From contig JAFMSR010000016.1 in the NCBI GenBank assembly GCA_022818135.1, positions 10,902,184 to 10,966,183 on the forward strand: a stretch of 64,000 bases of DNA, given 5' to 3'. The translations under genes and the position numbers were made by a program. The notes below the pieces were generated by a model. It did no database searches. It was given only the letters and a program-made list of their open reading frames with translations, and was not told the DNA's origin. This stretch comes from Saxidomus purpurata. Taxonomy: Eukaryota; Mollusca; Bivalvia; Venerida; Veneridae. Below, piece by piece: positions 1 to 12,038 of this stretch (position 1 is its first letter; each line of letters opens with the position of its first letter).

Positions 1-7
1 TTTCAAC

Positions 8-367
8 TTTAAAGTTATATTACCCTTCAAAATGTTCATATTGGTTTATAGTTAAGAATGATGCTCAAAACACAGTGGATGCTTTAAAAACATATAAGAA
101 ATAAATTTTACCAAGTTATTTCTATTATTGACAAACAAAAATACAGATATACATAACCGAAAGTGTTCATTTTTTTTATTTTTGACTAGGATAGTTAAAA
201 AGCTTTTTACAGATTTCCTCTATATTCAATGTGAATGAAATTGTTATACAGATTGTTATTTGTGGGTTATAACTATGGCAATGTTTATTATTCTAGGAGT
301 ATAAATCACTGATTAACGTTTCATTTCAAATTATGATGGTCACTTTGAAGGGTAATATCTCTTTAAA
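8..367. mobile_element. MITE with about 25-bp terminal inverted repeats
   Basis: The left end reads TTTAAAGTTATATTACCCTT and the right end, reverse-complemented, reads TTTAAAGAGATATTACCCTT, so the 360-bp segment is bounded by imperfect inverted repeats. There is no coding capacity inside. It lies in what should be intron 1 of the MNX gene whose later exons start at 1094. The family is not recognised. Confidence 0.6.
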
Positions 368-558
368 CTATTAACAGCCTAATTTTAGCCAGATTTGTTC
401 TGCGGATTAAACGCAAAAGGGCGAGCCAGCAAATGAAACTAAACTTGGCTTAAAACAATTGATCAATTGATAAAAAGAACATATGCCGATCTAAAAAAAA
501 AATAAATAAATAAAATGAAAACAAATTTGCAGAACATATTTCAAATGCAAATGTATAA

Positions 559-847
<289 letters not shown>

Positions 848-1093
848 CTTTTTATCTATTTTCTTTTCCTGCCTTTTTCAGTTACCGAAGGGTATTTTTT
901 TTCTTTATCTTATACGATTTTATCCTGGTTGGTTTGGTGATAACTATGATTCAAAATTCATTTGCCTAGGTATCTTCCGTAGTAAGTACAAGTAATGTAT
1001 CACTGCTAAGTGATATAATTATACAAAGTTTTGGGGGGTTTTTTTGAAAAAAAAACTTCAACGCTCGTTAAAGTCACGTAAATTCTATTTCAG

Positions 1094-2814
1094 CACAAGC
1101 CCAGAACACGCTGATGGGTAAAACACGCCGACCCCGCACAGCATTTACATCTCAACAGCTGCTGGAGCTGGAGAGACAGTTCAAAATGAACAAATACCTG
1201 TCCAGACCAAAACGGTTCGAAGTAGCGACGACATTGATGTTAACAGAGACACAGGTAAAATACAACTAAATTTTGCTTTAATCTGCAGTCCTAAAAATGT
1301 TACCGGGACTACATATAAATTTCGTGGATGTTAAATGATGTAATTTCGTGGGCTCTTGCATTCGTTGATTGAGTTTTGAAAGAGAATAGTCATGAATGTC
1401 GCGGATCGAACCACTTGCGAAATCCACGAAAGCGGGGCACAAACATTCATGGTTTCACAGTAATACACGAAGGAATAGGATAATAGAGGCGTGTCTATCA
1501 AGTTATAAAACTGCGCAATGTGATGGTTGGCGCAACACTTCATGTGAATTCATTGCGTTTCTGATGCTTGTCTCAACCCGGATTCCCAGTTGGATACACT
1601 AGCTTGCACTGTTTCCGGTGCGTAGCGCTGATAAACGTGAATCTCCCAAAAGACTGTTTGAAATAGGTAATCGAACTCAGTCCCTATACAGACAGTCTTC
1701 AAATACCTGCATGTGTTTTTGCTGGAAGTGTTTAGCGATCGCCCCGGTTCTGAAGCTGTCTTTGATGCGATAGAAATTTATGTACGAAAAGGGGACGCCG
1801 GACTTTATCCGCAAATACAATCGCTTACGGACGAAAGCGATATTGCCATTACTTTCTTGTACGGATAATTTAAAGTCCCAGGAGCACTTACTGATATAGA
1901 AAAATACATTTACTGGTAGGATAGAAACTAAAAATGAAATAAAAGATAAAAACGTTTGAAGATTTAGGCGAATGAAATTCAAGCTGCCAGGCGTACCTTA
2001 AGAACTTTAGATAGAACCATGTTCTATTATAGCAATATTGACATGTGTCTTTCTTTCGAATTCAAGTTACTTATTCACACAAAAAGAGTTGAAAGAAAGC
2101 CTTTCTTATTTTTGGCAATATCATTTAAAAATAATGCGCTATATTTCTAACATGTACTTATCGGTATAAATGCAAAGTGAGGAATGTATTTGGTACAAAT
2201 AAAGATCATTTCCGCCAGTAAGACATCTTTCTTGATAAAATCAGAGCTAATTGTGCTCCTGGGAATTTAAGTATTTGAAATGTTAAACATTTACCCCTAT
2301 TTCGTAACTTAGGTTTACTTTGCGAATTTACATTTAATACAATGGTTGGAATAAATGATTTATCAACAGTTATATTAAACATTTATAAATTGCGAATTGC
2401 TATCTAAAAACAATATGATATCAATTTCAGGTAAAAATATGGTTCCAGAACCGCCGAATGAAATGGAAGAGAAGCAAAAAGAATTTCTCAAGTAAACCTC
2501 AAACTGATAAATCAAATACTTCCGGTGTTGACGGAAATCCGGTTGATTCTGCGCATGAATTTGAAAACGAGGCTGACTTGCAAGATGAAGAGGAAGACGA
2601 CTCTGATATCGATATATCAGATGACCAGGACATTGATATAGAACAAAAGAGCGATAATGAAGACATTGGAGTACGGGAAGAGGAGGTTAAAGACGCTCAG
2701 AACGGAATAGGGACACTCGACCTGAGTATGAGAAGATTTGCCATGCAAAGCCACGGGCACATTTCAAACTTTTCTGTGGAAAATAGTTTATTAAATGCCG
2801 CTTCAGTTTTGTGA
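1094..2814 (+). CDS. MNX: MNX (HB9)-type homeobox transcription factor, 3' two exons (partial)
   Basis: Two exons, 1094-1254 and 2431-2814, encode a homeodomain of the motor neuron and pancreas homeobox class. The first, after a TTTCAG acceptor, carries [19 protein letters not shown] and [16 protein letters not shown] and ends at TETQ before a GTAAAA donor. The second starts [17 protein letters not shown]. The intron falls between homeodomain positions 44 and 45, a common place in ANTP-class genes. W48, Q50 and N51 of helix 3 are intact. The 127-codon last exon continues into a strongly acidic stretch ([14 protein letters not shown]), like the acidic tail of vertebrate MNX1, and ends at TGA 2812. 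The homeobox exon begins in the middle of a codon (two bases), so an upstream exon ending in phase 1 is required; none is seen in 1-1093. MNX proteins are nuclear DNA-binding regulators of motor neuron and endodermal fate in bilaterians. Intron 2 carries a MITE and an ORF remnant. Confidence 0.95.
1671..1868 (+). pseudogene. Open, protein-like fragment in MNX intron 2, family unknown
   Basis: A plus-strand frame stays open for 65 codons between a TAA at 1668 and a TAA at 1866 and has no ATG near its start. Its composition looks coding: the stretch contains [19 protein letters not shown] and [19 protein letters not shown], with G+C above its surroundings. A possible CTCAG acceptor lies at 1676-1680. 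The stop abuts the left end of a MITE at 1869, so the fragment may be captured or retroposed host sequence. I do not recognise the family and a real cassette exon cannot be excluded, though it would insert a stop in the MNX transcript. Confidence 0.3.
1869..2270. mobile_element. MITE (TTTAAAGTCCCAGGA family) with a nested second element
   Basis: The left end TTTAAAGTCCCAGGAGCAC is matched by an inverted copy at the right end (GTGCTCCTGGGAATTTAA). A second copy lies at 33000-33324. Compared with that copy, this one has about 85 extra bases (about 1923-2010) that are the end of another family, whose full copy is at 3949-4519. So one MITE inserted into another. Confidence 0.7.
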
Positions 2815-3188
2815 CATATTCGTTAAGGAAATATTTGTGTATGTGCAATTTAATGATACTGTGTATGTATATATAGACAATGTTTAATAGTGCACACCAA
2901 TGACATAGACAGAACATGCGCCGATTTTTAAGGTTTAATAGTTTTTGTTAAAGTTTGCTGTACCACTGTTAAGTCTCCTACAGGAGAAAGAAACGCATTA
3001 ATTCTGTCATGACACCCTCTGTCTTCCTATATGTCATGACACCCTCTATCTCCCTACATTTGTGTCATAAATTGGTTGCCTGTGATTTCTTAGAACAGCT
3101 TCGACTGTGTTTTTCCCCAGAAATACTTTCAATCAGTGCGAAAACAAGTTTTATATTTCATTTAAAATTATAAAAATTGGACTTTCGC
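2815..3188. other. Presumed 3' UTR and flank of the MNX gene
   Basis: No coding signal. A 27-bp unit beginning TGTCATGACACCCTCT occurs twice at about 3006-3060. No AATAAA lies close to the stop codon; the first candidates are inside or beyond the next MITE (for example 3732-3737), so the 3' end of the transcript is not placed. Confidence 0.4.
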
Positions 3189-3556
3189 TTTTAAAGGAGC
3201 ACTCCCTACATTTAGCAGATTATAGTCTCTAAACATAAATAATGTGTTAATTGAGCGTAAAATGATAAATAAATAAATACAATTATAAAGAACAATGTAT
3301 ATCGAAAAATGCTTCATTTTAGCACACATAATCAACATAGAGACCTTCCCTTCCATTAATTGTACAACAACAAGTTTACATAGATTATTTAATATTTTAC
3401 GGTACTGCAACATATTTTAAAATGCTGATTTTACCGATGGTGACTGGAATGAATAGCTTAAACTTTTACGTTAAGTAATAATACTTGCAAATATTCTATT
3501 ATTTATGCTTTTGAAGTTATTTAATTTGACACAAGTGTTAGGGAGTGTCTCATAAA
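3189..3556. mobile_element. MITE (GGAGCACTCCCTACA family), copy 1
   Basis: Bounded by TTAAAGGAGCACTCCCTACA on the left and an inverted version (TTAGGGAGTGTCTCATAAAG) on the right. A reversed copy with similar internal sequence lies at 23173-23548, including the shared segment around CATAAATAATGTGTT. Non-coding, non-autonomous. Confidence 0.65.
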
Positions 3557-3948
3557 GTGACATTATGGTAAGATTCTTTTTCGAATTTGGATTAGCTGAA
3601 AGACACTATAAATTAATTTTTGTTTCCCCAGATGAGTTATATATATCTTAACAATGTTTTAGCAAGAGAACATAAAAAATTGCTTTAAGTTAAATATTAT
3701 ACAGAACTTAAAACAATTCTTGTTTTAGAATAATAAAAAAAATGTTCTTCAATTATTCCGTGTTTGTTTCTTTGATATCGTTTTATACATTACTTTTCAT
3801 GTTCAGCCACTGAAAAACCGAAATATCTTGGAATGATCTCCCGACTGTTAAAAGAACTTTAGATCTTTGAGAACTGTATAAAGCTCAGCTGATCAGAAAT
3901 ATATGAGAATAATGTCTAAGCTTTTAAAAAAACTTTGGAACTTTATTT

Positions 3949-4519
3949 AAGGTAGAGCCTGGCAAAATCTAGAATTCCATTCGCCAAAAATCTTTAAAAT
4001 GGTGTTATCCTTTCATTGTATTTAGAAAGTATGTGAAACCATACATTTGGAATTGTCTTTTAATCTCTAAATAAATTAAACACAACAAATAATGGTGTTT
4101 ATGATAATAAAAAAACAAGGGTCTCTAAATGTAGTAAAAACTATTACCTGTCTTCAATTTTTTTGTACAAGGTTCACAGCTTGGGTAACACCCAAAATCT
4201 TCATTACACTTTATACATGTCACACGCAGAAATATGTGACACGGTTAACCTAAAAGAGGGGTTCGTGCATAAAATGCAACCACAACAAAAAATTTCGGTA
4301 TCGAGGCTACCCCTAGCTGCCAGCCTTGTAGGTACGACGTTTTTTATATTGATTGCCGTATTTCGTTTTATATTCATAAATGCCATTATTTGATTCGTTT
4401 TGTTTGTTTAGAGTTTGAAAATACCTTTCCTTTCAAATTTCTAAAAAACTGAAAAAAAGATAAAAACGTTTAAAGAGTTTGGCGAATGAAATTCAAGCTG
4501 TTGTCAGGCGCTACCTTAA
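3949..4519. mobile_element. MITE (TAAGGTAGNGCCTG family)
   Basis: The left end TAAGGTAGAGCCTGGCAAAA and the inverse of the right end, TAAGGTAGCGCCTGACAACA, share about 38 bp ending in CATTCGCC on both sides. The right end also occurs alone inside the MITE at 1869-2270. Short ORFs inside are not gene-like. Confidence 0.55.
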
Positions 4520-5720
4520 GAACTTTAGACAGCTCATGTGGCAGAATCTCCGAGCCGGGCATCATCACGAGCTCCACAATATGAAATGTCGAATTCGGAA
4601 AAAATGATTCTGACCATCATTTTACTGTAGCTGTTCTTTCACATCTTCAATGTAAAATTTATTGAAGTACTTGTTGGAGTTGGCCCTGATAAATAAGAAC
4701 ACCAGCAGACGCGTTACGTAACCGTCAGCACATGAATCAAAAACTATCGAAAACGGACATAAATTCTAGAACAAGAACGAAAAAAACTTTCATTCATGAT
4801 ATTCAATTTTTTAAATAGCCATACTTATATAGGTGTAGATCTATAGCTTTCATCAGAACAATAAAATATTTTTCAGAAATGCACATTTTTGACAGATAAT
4901 AATCATCATTCTTAATTCAAATGTGTGATATCTGAAATCATAAAATATATATTTTCCAACAAAAAAATAAATGTATAAATATCGCCCTTACACTGCTTGT
5001 CATGTGACTCTCACATCATCAGATACGGTGATATCACGTGACACCCCCAGAATATTCTTACTTTGTGCATAGGTTGCTCCCAAACAAAGTAGGGTGTTTT
5101 AGGTTTTTGCTGATAAGGAATACATTTGAAACTTAAAGCCTGTGAAATGTTCAGGAACGGCTTCAGCCAAAGATGATTCAGTTAGAGAATACTCAAAGGC
5201 TTAAAATTCAACATTTTCCTATTCCATTTTTCATCTGCCTGACCGGTGAAAATTAATGGACGCTAGATCAAGTTTGAACTTTTCAGCTTGAAACTCCCTT
5301 TTTTTTAATTTGACAACATGTTAATTCCCATAAGATATTTGAAGAACAACAAAATGATTATCCTATTTTATTGCTATAATTTCAAACTTGTCAGAAAGAT
5401 GTCAATCTGAGATTATGAGAAAAACTTTTTCCATACAGCTCCGTGCCATTTGTCATTTTATCTTTGAAGAAAAAAAATCCCGCGAAATTTGCATACATAT
5501 TCTTCGCAACACCACTCCGGTAATGACTAAATGACAAACTTGATGTAACAAGCATTTGCATTTCCCCTTTACAAGCACGAGATGTTTTTTGTACATTCTG
5601 CAAGTTTTGAACGACAACTATTGTCAAGTGCGTTCTTGGATTCTAAAGAGCACACATATAGTTCCTTATATCAGGGTTATTTCTCTCTGCTAAATTAATT
5701 GGCATGTTTTCCACATTGCA
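4520..5720. other. Intergenic sequence, nothing recognised
   Basis: AT-rich DNA without coding signal or clear repeats on either strand. The 78-codon minus-strand frame at 5391-5627 has no recognisable features. Confidence 0.4.
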
Positions 5721-5895
5721 CAGTAAACTTTGTATATAACGAACTCATTGGGACGACTTTAATGTGTTCCTTATATCCGAAGTATGTTAAATCCATATAG
5801 CATTTTCATATGTAAAGTAGAAGGAATAAATCTAGCCAAGAAAAGATGTTCGTTATATCCCGAATTTCGCAATATCCGAAGTCGTTATACTGTAT
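5721..5895. mobile_element. pogo-like MITE (CAGTAAACTCTGTATATAACGA family)
   Basis: Starts CAGTAAACTTTGTATATAAC and ends with the inverse TTATACTG next to TA. Internal blocks such as TATATCCGAAGT, CGTTATATCCCGAATTTC and CGCAATATCCGAAG are diagnostic of a family with at least eight more copies in the window (17027, 17583, 31003, 33892, 42474, 45481, 51640, 61327). TA flanks and CAGT ends fit the pogo branch of Tc1/mariner; that assignment is inference. Confidence 0.65.
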
Positions 5896-6835
5896 ACATA
5901 TTTTGGGAATTTTGTGAGAAAAATCGAAAAAAATGGCCTTTACACTGTTGTTCAAAATTTTGCGAAATTTTTTAAGTCATGCAATTTCAAATGCACAAAA
6001 GCTTAAAAGGGTAAAATAAATTTATGGCATAATCTATAGAAAATATACAAACTATATAATAAAAATTGGCGATTTAACTCGAAACCGGCTACCTTAAGTA
6101 ACTAATAGATGAACTTTATGTCGTTATTTTTTTCTTTTTGTAACCAGATGTTTTTCCTTGAGTGAAACATAAACCCATTCTGCTAAAGTCATCTTATATT
6201 TACATATCTAAAAAAATACTGGATCAAAGCTTGGGCTCTCACCCTGGGAGTTGCTTTTCATATAGTCATTTTAGTTAGTTATCTTTTTCTTAAAAATGAC
6301 TGTTGGGTTTAGTGTAGTTTGAAATTATATAAAAAAAATTCTTAGAAAATCGTCCGAGACTATACCTGCTGCTTATTGCACATTGTACGTGAAAACCGTG
6401 CATGTTCAGCATATACATGTAGAAACTCCATATAACCACGAACACCGTAAATTTAACGGCATACCAAATGACTGTAAACAAATTTAAAATTTAATCTGAC
6501 GAACGTAATTTTACTAAAATACATTCAGAAATCTAGAACCACTAAGAAAATAACGAAATATAAACGTTATTGAAACTGCATACTTGAATAAAGCCCGGAC
6601 AGTCTGCATACGGAAGACAATGCAACACCTCTCCTTCTCTGATTGGTGATGCAAAACATTAATTGAATATCATCAAGAACAAATTAGAAGTTATAACAGT
6701 AAGTTTAAACATGATAAAATAGCAGTTACAAGACAGCAAAATATATCTGTACATTAGAAATGTGTACTTTATTCCAAAACCAGCCCACGCCCACTGGTGG
6801 TAGTGTCAACATGTTCTAAGCAAAGCCAGTGTAAT

Positions 6836-6859
6836 TATAATAATAATAATAATAATAAT

Positions 6860-6894
<35 letters not shown>

Positions 6895-7015
6895 TAATAA
6901 AATACTAATAATAATAATTATAACAACAACTTTAATTTGCGAAGGTAAAATCTAAGACATATAAAGCATTACAAGGAAAATCAGAACATATATTTTTCAT
7001 ATGGCCTTCCAAAAA
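6836..7015 (-). mobile_element. LINE 3'-end remnant with (TTA)n tail
   Basis: About 90 bp of (AAT)n is followed by ACTTTAATTTGCGAAGGTAA and, 75 bp on, TATGGCCTTCC. Read on the minus strand this is a short 3' UTR ending in a TTA repeat. The same arrangement occurs at 42665 and 55419, and at 42665 it is attached to reverse-transcriptase coding sequence. Confidence 0.5.
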
Positions 7016-7029
7016 ACGAAATTAAAATC

Positions 7030-7066
7030 TCTCTCTCACACACACACACGCGCGCGCGCACGCAGG
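7030..7066. repeat. (CT)n(CA)n(CG)n microsatellite
   Basis: Short compound dinucleotide run CTCTCTCACACACACACACG then GCGCGCGCACGC. Confidence 0.9.
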
Positions 7067-7379
7067 ATCGCACCACTAACTCACATACGCGGAAGAGTGG
7101 TATAGTGTCAAAAGATACACGATTTGTGCCTTGGAAATGTGTAGATTAGATGACACAAATCTCTTTCCTTTTTCAAATCACAGTCTTAACAAAAAGGACT
7201 ATGGAAAAAATATGCAAATGCTTGACTACTCGCTTTCAATCAGCTGACATACACTGCAGATTTTGACGAAGTATGATATGATTCTAAATAAAAACGCTTA
7301 ATTGAAATATTTCTATCAATACTGTAACCTTGTGTTGCAGTTATATTGTAAAGTCTACCATACACATCAACGTGCTACA

Positions 7380-7528
7380 AGATTGACATACACTCTCGGG
7401 TCCGCTTCTTGGAAAAGTCAGTACTGGTGTGATATCGAGGAGGTACGGTCGTGACCCCCAGTGGGGCTCGAACCCGCAAGCTCCGGGATGAGCGGCAGAG
7501 ACCTTAACCTCTACACCGCCGTTCCCTG
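7380..7528 (-). mobile_element. tRNA-headed SINE, family 1
   Basis: On the minus strand it begins with a tRNA-like head: GGTGTAGAGGTTAAGGTC (A-box-like) then GCGGGTTCGAGCCCC (B box), followed by a body containing CACCAGTACTGAC. Copies at 20230-20356, 31337-31505 and 43649-43822 share head and body. The head lacks a tRNA cloverleaf good enough for a gene. Confidence 0.75.
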
Positions 7529-10444
7529 GACGTATTCAGGTAAGACACGTTCTCGACGATAATAAATAAATTAGTTTTAAATATAGTGCCGGACATTTTA
7601 AACCTGTTGTTGTTCTTTTAAATAATTTCGTTTTTAAAACTAATATAAAACAGTCATACTTAATCTCTTACACTGTTACAGAACTCAATAATTAAGCATA
7701 AAAAGACAATCTGAACAAACGAAAGGCGGTCACGTCCGGATACCGGTACACTTTGTTCTCAAGTCCGAGTTACATCGCTTCGACGTGAACTGATACTTTG
7801 AATAGTCACAAAGACGTTTTAATGTCCTATTACCCTGTTGATGATACATTTACCACACACATTTCGCTTAAATCGCTTTAGTCAGGCCCTAACACTAAAT
7901 GTACATAATATTTAGGTTACATGGTTTCTAGTAAGTGGCATTGACTGTTACATAAAGTCGTAACTGCCTGCTGAACACAAAAGTAAATCGACAGATGTTT
8001 ACACTTGCCAAAGAATTTGGTAATTGCGTGAAAGAACCAAGTCCTAAAATAGCGGTCACGTACCTTATTAGGAATTAATTGGTGGTTTTTGACCTGTAAT
8101 TGACAATCAAGAAAATTAGCAGATAAGCTTTGTGACTAGTTAGTTTTACAAACGATAACGACTGCAAAGTCAACAGATGAATTTACAATAAATATGACAT
8201 TAATTAAAGTCCCCCATAACATATGCCATGCCTAGATACCCTCCGCGAAACGTCACTACGTCACTGAGATACTCTTATTGCTGAAATTAAAATCTTAACA
8301 TGGTTATAGTTCATTTACTGATAAGGAACAAATACCTTATCCATTGCGCGATAAGGCTTTGAAAATAAACACATTTTAAATAAGTTTCAAACACATTTGC
8401 GACTCTGATTGATTTGCCCCACGTTCATTAGGCGATATCGTTCCTTCATTAATATCTCTGCCTTTTCTAAATTATTAAACATTTTTGTTGTCCCGTGCTG
8501 TTTCCTGGGGACTTCTTGAGAGCATTTATTAATAGATAATCCATCTGAATGCTCGCTATTCATGTCAGATTAACAAATACCAGCTAAAACATGACGATTA
8601 CAAAAGAATATCGTGATAATAAAAAGAAAATTGCGCTATAAATGAACAAATGGTAGCATTTTATTGCCTTTTTCTGCTTTTTTCTTTAAATACAGTAAAT
8701 TCGGATAAAGCAATTGTGGATATAAGGAAAGTGAATAAGAATTGAAATCAAGATCGTAGCAACCGAAAATAATCGAAAAGATAGAAGCACATTTAATCGT
8801 TTTTGCATTTAGATTTTTAATTTTAACGTTTTGAATCTGTCTTGTTTCATTTATTTACTGTGTTCTTCCTGAAACGGAAAGATTTGCTAGTCACTGTAAG
8901 CGTACATAAAATTATAATGCCCTAATCCCCACTTCTCCCTCATCCACACCCCTCGCCTCCGGCCCCGGTTTCACTCTCAGTCCAAATCTCCTCTTATGCA
9001 CGTGTATATTCCGATTCCGTCAAAGTTAGGTTACAAAACAAGTTGAAACATTACAAGACATTACGGTCGTTTATACAATTAAATTATGTTTCTGACGAAA
9101 GTGTTATTCCCGGATGAACTTTTGGCAATAGTTAATCAGTTAAGTGAGTATAATGCAATGTTTCCGTATAAACCGGGCAGGCAAATAAAGGCCCATTAAC
9201 TTAGCAATAAATGAAATTAGCAGAACTCAACGCGATCCTTACCGTTTGATTTCTCTATTAATCATAGCCTTAACAGCGCCGAGGGTCTTACTGTTTAAAA
9301 GACGGAGCAATTCGGAAGCCATTGTCGGGCTCTATGCAAAATGACTTCAATTAATTAGAAATGGTTCGCGAGCAAATATTTGTAAAATTCGTCAATTCAG
9401 ACTGTGAAAGGGTGTCCCGTTACTAGGCATTTGTTTCCGACTGATTGATCGTTGTATGGTCGCGTGTAAGGAATCAACCTTTCCTCTATATTAATTATGA
9501 ACAATTTTAGAAAATTAGTTTTTCTCATGAGATATTTTAAAATTTATAACTTTTGAATTCGTGTACTTCGACGCCTAATCCCATTTGTGGTATTGCTTTT
9601 AAATCGATGCATCCCCTGAAACTGGATCCGTAATGAGTCGTCTGCAGGACACGCCAGACTGAATATGTTTCGCTTAGTTTAAGAAAATGTTTTCAAAGCC
9701 GTTTTAACGCATGTTACTTATATTTTCTTCAAGCTGGTGTATTAAGGTGGTGGACGTCTAAATACATCTAAGCAGACGATTTTATTAACATTATATTTTA
9801 AGTTTAAATTTTCTTATTATTCAGTATTTGAAATTATTTTTTGTCCAATCGCAGCGCAGTATTAGCTGCACTTTAACTTTAATAAATCAATGATTATATA
9901 CGGAGTCAGTAAATATGGCAAAAATGCTGATTTACAAAGAATGATTTAAAACACTAAATTTTCTTGAAAAACACGTGCGAGTGCGAGGCATTATGTATAC
10001 GTAAGTGTTCATTTGGATGCATTTACGAAAATAAATTGGCCAGGTGCCAATGACAATGACGTAATTTGTGGTAATTACATAGAAGCATTAAAAAACAAAT
10101 CAAACAAGAACACTTCTGCAGATTTGATAATTTATACATTTACTAATTTCTTGCCTTTTAGCACACCTGATCTCTCTAGATCTTTTCAATATTAACCTCG
10201 ATTTTAAACAGCACCATTTTCGACATACTGATTTAACCGATATTTGTCCCAAATTTACCAAGGGTTTTTTATTAACCATATATCAATTTGTTTGTTAAAA
10301 AAACTAAAACTAACTGGCTATTTTATCACTTTAGATCGAAGTTTAAAACACGACATTTATACTGCGATAAGTCATTGAAGGAGTGTTATTTTTTCAAGGT
10401 AGCTCCGTCGGTCTTGGAGTTTATCATTTTTTATTATTTTTATT
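7529..10444. other. Repeat-poor intergenic block, possible regulatory DNA
   Basis: About 2.9 kb between repeats with no coding signal beyond a 45-bp piece of the pogo-like MITE at about 8691-8735. Many homeodomain core sites (TAAT/ATTA) and a segment at about 9180-9500 with mixed composition (GCAATAAATGAAATTAGCAG, CTCTATGCAAAATGACTTCA with an octamer-like site, GACTTCAATTAATTAG). It lies 5-7 kb downstream of the MNX exons. Regulatory function is inference. Confidence 0.3.
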
Positions 10445-10650
10445 AAAGGAGAGTTTTGGTAGTAGGTGCCACCCTTCTGGAAATTAGGAGGGTGTCACCT
10501 CCTACCAAAAATCTCCTTTCATACAATAACTTCAAGTCTAACAGCATTATGGGAGAAATGCTGGGGTCGGCCTTAGACGCCCCTTCAGATCTAAAAAGCC
10601 CAGACCTTATAAGCTTCTTACCCCTTAAATTTTCTATACCTTATTCGTAA
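10445..10650. mobile_element. MITE with a 75-bp terminal palindrome
   Basis: Positions 10445-10519 form a near-perfect hairpin: the arm AAAGGAGAGTTTTGGTAGTA is answered by TCCTACCAAAAATCTCCTTT. It is followed by a conserved body (ATTATGGGAGAAATGCTGGG, GTCGGCCTTAGACGCCCCTT) shared with elements at 34700-34912 and 46065-46270. Those copies keep one arm only. Confidence 0.6.
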
Positions 10651-11714
10651 ATTAGCAATATGTTCATGCACCAAATTTATCAGAGGAAGCAGTAGAAGAT
10701 TTCTGTAGTGAATGTTTCGTCAAAGAATGTTGTTTGTGCTTCAAGAAATGTTTTCGCATACTTTTAGTATATCTAGGGTCATTTATGTAGAAAACTTCTT
10801 TATCAATATATCTTTTCTCAAAATGTGTTATTATCATGTGTGCAATTTATACTTATCGAGGTACTCCGAGTAATGAAAAACAATAATAATAGTTCAAAAA
10901 TTCATTTGTTTTTGGACAGTTCTACTTTCACTTTCATTTGGGGGGTACGCATTAATTGTTTAGTTCATTTTGTCTACTTGAACTACATATATATATATTG
11001 TTCACATAACAGTGATAAGTTTTGAGAACAACTTTTTGAATAAAGGAAGTTGATGCTTAATACATATCAGGTCCTAAGATGTACTGGAAGCAAAGAAAAC
11101 ATTTATAAACCAAATATTCACTGTAGAAAACTCTAACTGCCTTTTCTGAACAATTTGGTATAATGAAAGAAAAGAAGACTGGAAAAAATCATGTCGGCAA
11201 CCATTTCAAACATTTTACACGAACATTTAACCAATTATGTGTCATCGATAGGGGTTACTGACAAATGTACCATTCAGAATTTGTTACACTTATTTACGAA
11301 GTCAGTATAAAATAACCTATTTCAATACTGAACAGCGCCAGATTGAAAAGGTACAGATAAAAATGCAAATGTAAAGTGTGTACCCTCCGGGTCGCCATAG
11401 AAAAAACATGAATACCATTGTTTAAATGTTACATCATGCTTCGAAAAGATAATACAAAAATGTAAAACGATTTTTAAGAAGGTTCATTAGCATTAAACCA
11501 TTTTGAATTGAACTGCATTTGCTTGCTCTTTGGAGAAAAAAAATCTAGCATTGTGCGGTGAGTGAATGTGACACAATTTCAGACAAGATTATCAATTTTT
11601 AATATATGTTTTGCTATTACATGTACTTTCTCGTGAACTGAAGATTAAAAGTGCATACCATTCTACCTACTGTATGTGTGTATTTTAGAGTTTTATCGAT
11701 GATATAGTACTAGA
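10651..11714. other. Intergenic sequence, nothing recognised
   Basis: AT-rich, no gene-like frame and no clear repeat identified by eye. Confidence 0.4.
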
Positions 11715-11906
11715 TACAGGGCGCGTCCCGTTCCAAACACACAGTCTGGTTCTTTAACATGCCCGATGTACAGCACCGATATATGGGAACTCGGTTTAAG
11801 GTCTCATCCGAAAGACCATTAGTTATGTTAGTTGAGGAGCGGGGGATCGAATCTGCGATCCATTGGATTAAAAGTCCAGCGCGTTAACCACTGGACCTCC
11901 TCCGTG
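11715..11906 (-). mobile_element. tRNA-Lys-like SINE, family 2
   Basis: On the minus strand the head reads GGTCCAGTGGTTAACGCGCT, an anticodon-like loop CTTTTAA, then GCAGATTCGATCCCC. The body carries TCGGTGCTGTACATCGGGCA. The element at 20515-20690 has the same plan. The T-arm does not pair well, so it is a SINE rather than a tRNA gene. Confidence 0.65.
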
Positions 11907-12038
11907 TGGGTGTCATATTTATATGTTAAGCTTATGTCTGATAATTACAAGGGTGTGTATTTTTTTCATTAATGATTTCACTTTATTATTTTGATAAATA
12001 AATATACAATTGTATATTAAACAAAAATTCATTTCTTC

